Below the pieces are notes generated by a model. The model saw only the letters and a list, made by a program, of their open reading frames with translations, searched no databases and was not told the origin of the DNA. A program made the translations under genes and the position numbers. From PALSA-505 sp963762615 (GTDB taxonomy: Bacteria > Actinomycetota > Actinomycetes > Streptosporangiales > Streptosporangiaceae), in assembly GCA_963762615.1 (NCBI GenBank), contig CAVXLG010000006.1:124001-188000 (forward strand): DNA of 64,000 nucleotides, written 5' to 3'. Of this stretch, positions 63,353 through 64,000 are shown piece after piece. Positions within the stretch are counted from its first letter, which is position 1. Each line of letters starts with the position of its first letter.

Positions 63353-64000
63353 CTACGGACCCGCCCTCGAAGACAGGCCAAGCCAGCTTAGAACCCGGCG
63401 CGGGCCGCTCTCGCCCCGAGCAGCCAAGGCTTCTCGCGCCCCTGGCTCCCGCCTTGCGAACGACATCAGCATGCCGAGTGCCGTCATGGTGACCAGCAGC
63501 GAGGACACCCCCTCCGAGACCAGCGGGAGCGGTACCCCGGTGATCGGGAACACGCCGATCACCGCGCCGATGTTCACCACCGCCTGGACCACGATCCATG
63601 CGGTGGCGGCCGCCGCGGCGAGCCGCATGAACGTGTCATCGACCCGCCGCGCGATGCGCATCCCGGCGTAGGCGAGGCCGCCGTACAGCGCCGACACGCA
63701 CAGCGTGCCGACCAGGCCCAGCTCCTCGCCGATGATGGCGAAGATGTAGTCGGTCGTGGCATTCGGTACCCAGCCCCATTTCTCCCTGCTCGCGCCCAGG
63801 CCCACGCCGAACCAGCCGCCCGAGCCGATCGCGTACTTGCCCTGGATGCTCTGCATGTTGACCCCCACCGGGTTGGCCTGGGGGTTCATGAAGCTGGTGA
63901 GGCGCTCCAGCCGGTACGGCGCGACGATGATCAGCATGAGCATGACCAGGCCCATCAGGCCGAGTATCCCCGCGAACAGCCGGCCCGGCGTGCCGATCAC
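63353..64000 (-). CDS. ftsW: FtsW-type lipid II polymerase, 5' end beyond the window
   Basis: SEDS-family membrane glycosyltransferase of the septum; about 215 C-terminal residues visible, with four or five helices. GWFGVGLGASREKWGWVPNATTDYIFAIIGEELG is split by conserved loops; VVNIGAVIGVFPITGVPLPL is the family block. The next residues are VSEGVSSLL, while most members have S(Y/A)GGSS, so the Gly is changed and an acidic residue introduced; this is not at an indel. The 227-bp gap to murG shows no other gene that I can support. Confidence 0.92.
   Translation of the reverse strand: MIGTPGRLFAGILGLMGLVMLMLIIVAPYRLERLTSFMNPQANPVGVNMQSIQGKYAIGSGGWFGVGLGASREKWGWVPNATTDYIFAIIGEELGLVGTLCVSALYGGLAYAGMRIARRVDDTFMRLAAAAATAWIVVQAVVNIGAVIGVFPITGVPLPLVSEGVSSLLVTMTALGMLMSFARREPGAREALAARGESGPRRVLSWLGLSSRAGP

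Overview
This 64 kb window is chromosomal backbone of a high-GC actinomycete. The evidence is Wag31/DivIVA with SepF and FtsZ in a dcw cluster, the bifunctional-type HisA (PriA), a polyphosphate glucokinase, an archaeal-type AspRS, a PdtaR-type ANTAR regulator, an F420-type luciferase-like oxidoreductase, GTG starts in about half the genes, and translational T-boxes. The gene order coaE-rpsA-polA ... pdtaR ... gltDB ... trp ... his ... dnaE ... rluD-lspA-traR-ileS-wag31-yggT-sepF-yggS-pgeF-ftsZ-ftsQ-murC-murG-ftsW is the usual actinomycete one, somewhat compacted. I would place it near Streptomycetales/Streptosporangiales but cannot name a genus. I see no prophage, insertion sequence, CRISPR array or plasmid functions.

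Layout. 0-12 kb: CoA and nucleic-acid housekeeping (coaE, rpsA, polA), a thioesterase, pdtaR, an unusual short tRNA-Leu(CAA) with a LAGLIDADG-like gene just downstream, a winged-helix gene facing an F420-type oxidoreductase across a 20-bp perfect inverted repeat, a MetE-like protein and RNase Z. 12-20 kb: glutamate synthase gltB-gltD behind a possible GlnR site, then a MarR/YceI pair. 20-28 kb: a questin-oxidase-like gene and the hisI-[membrane protein]-[response regulator]-trpC-trpB-trpA unit, which lacks trpE. 28-38 kb: aspS under an Asp T-box, ppgK, and the hisDCBHAF operon. 38-46 kb: a fused ABC transporter, a cation exchanger and dnaE. 46-64 kb: rluD, lspA, traR, a secreted protein, T-box-controlled ileS, and the division/envelope cluster running to a partial ftsW.

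Two themes cut across the genes. First, seven genes are broken by small indels although their reading frames are otherwise intact. Five of the eight indels are the same change, GGATC to GGATTC (in gltB, trpA, the Trp-associated membrane protein, and twice in a Pro/Ser-rich membrane protein). Two others shorten C runs (aspS, the cation exchanger), and murC and gltD have further deletions. This looks like a systematic sequencing artefact, perhaps at a modified motif, more than decay. Second, short tandem repeats are unusually common, mostly in frame inside protein linkers (ABC transporter, Trp-associated membrane protein, IleRS tail, FtsZ, FtsQ, TrpB) and also between genes, together with repeated palindromes.

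The most interesting regulatory elements are two T-boxes that appear to act on translation: the expected one before ileS (specifier ATC) and a less expected one before aspS (apparent specifier GAC), in which an exact 8-bp complement can hide the aspS ribosome binding site.
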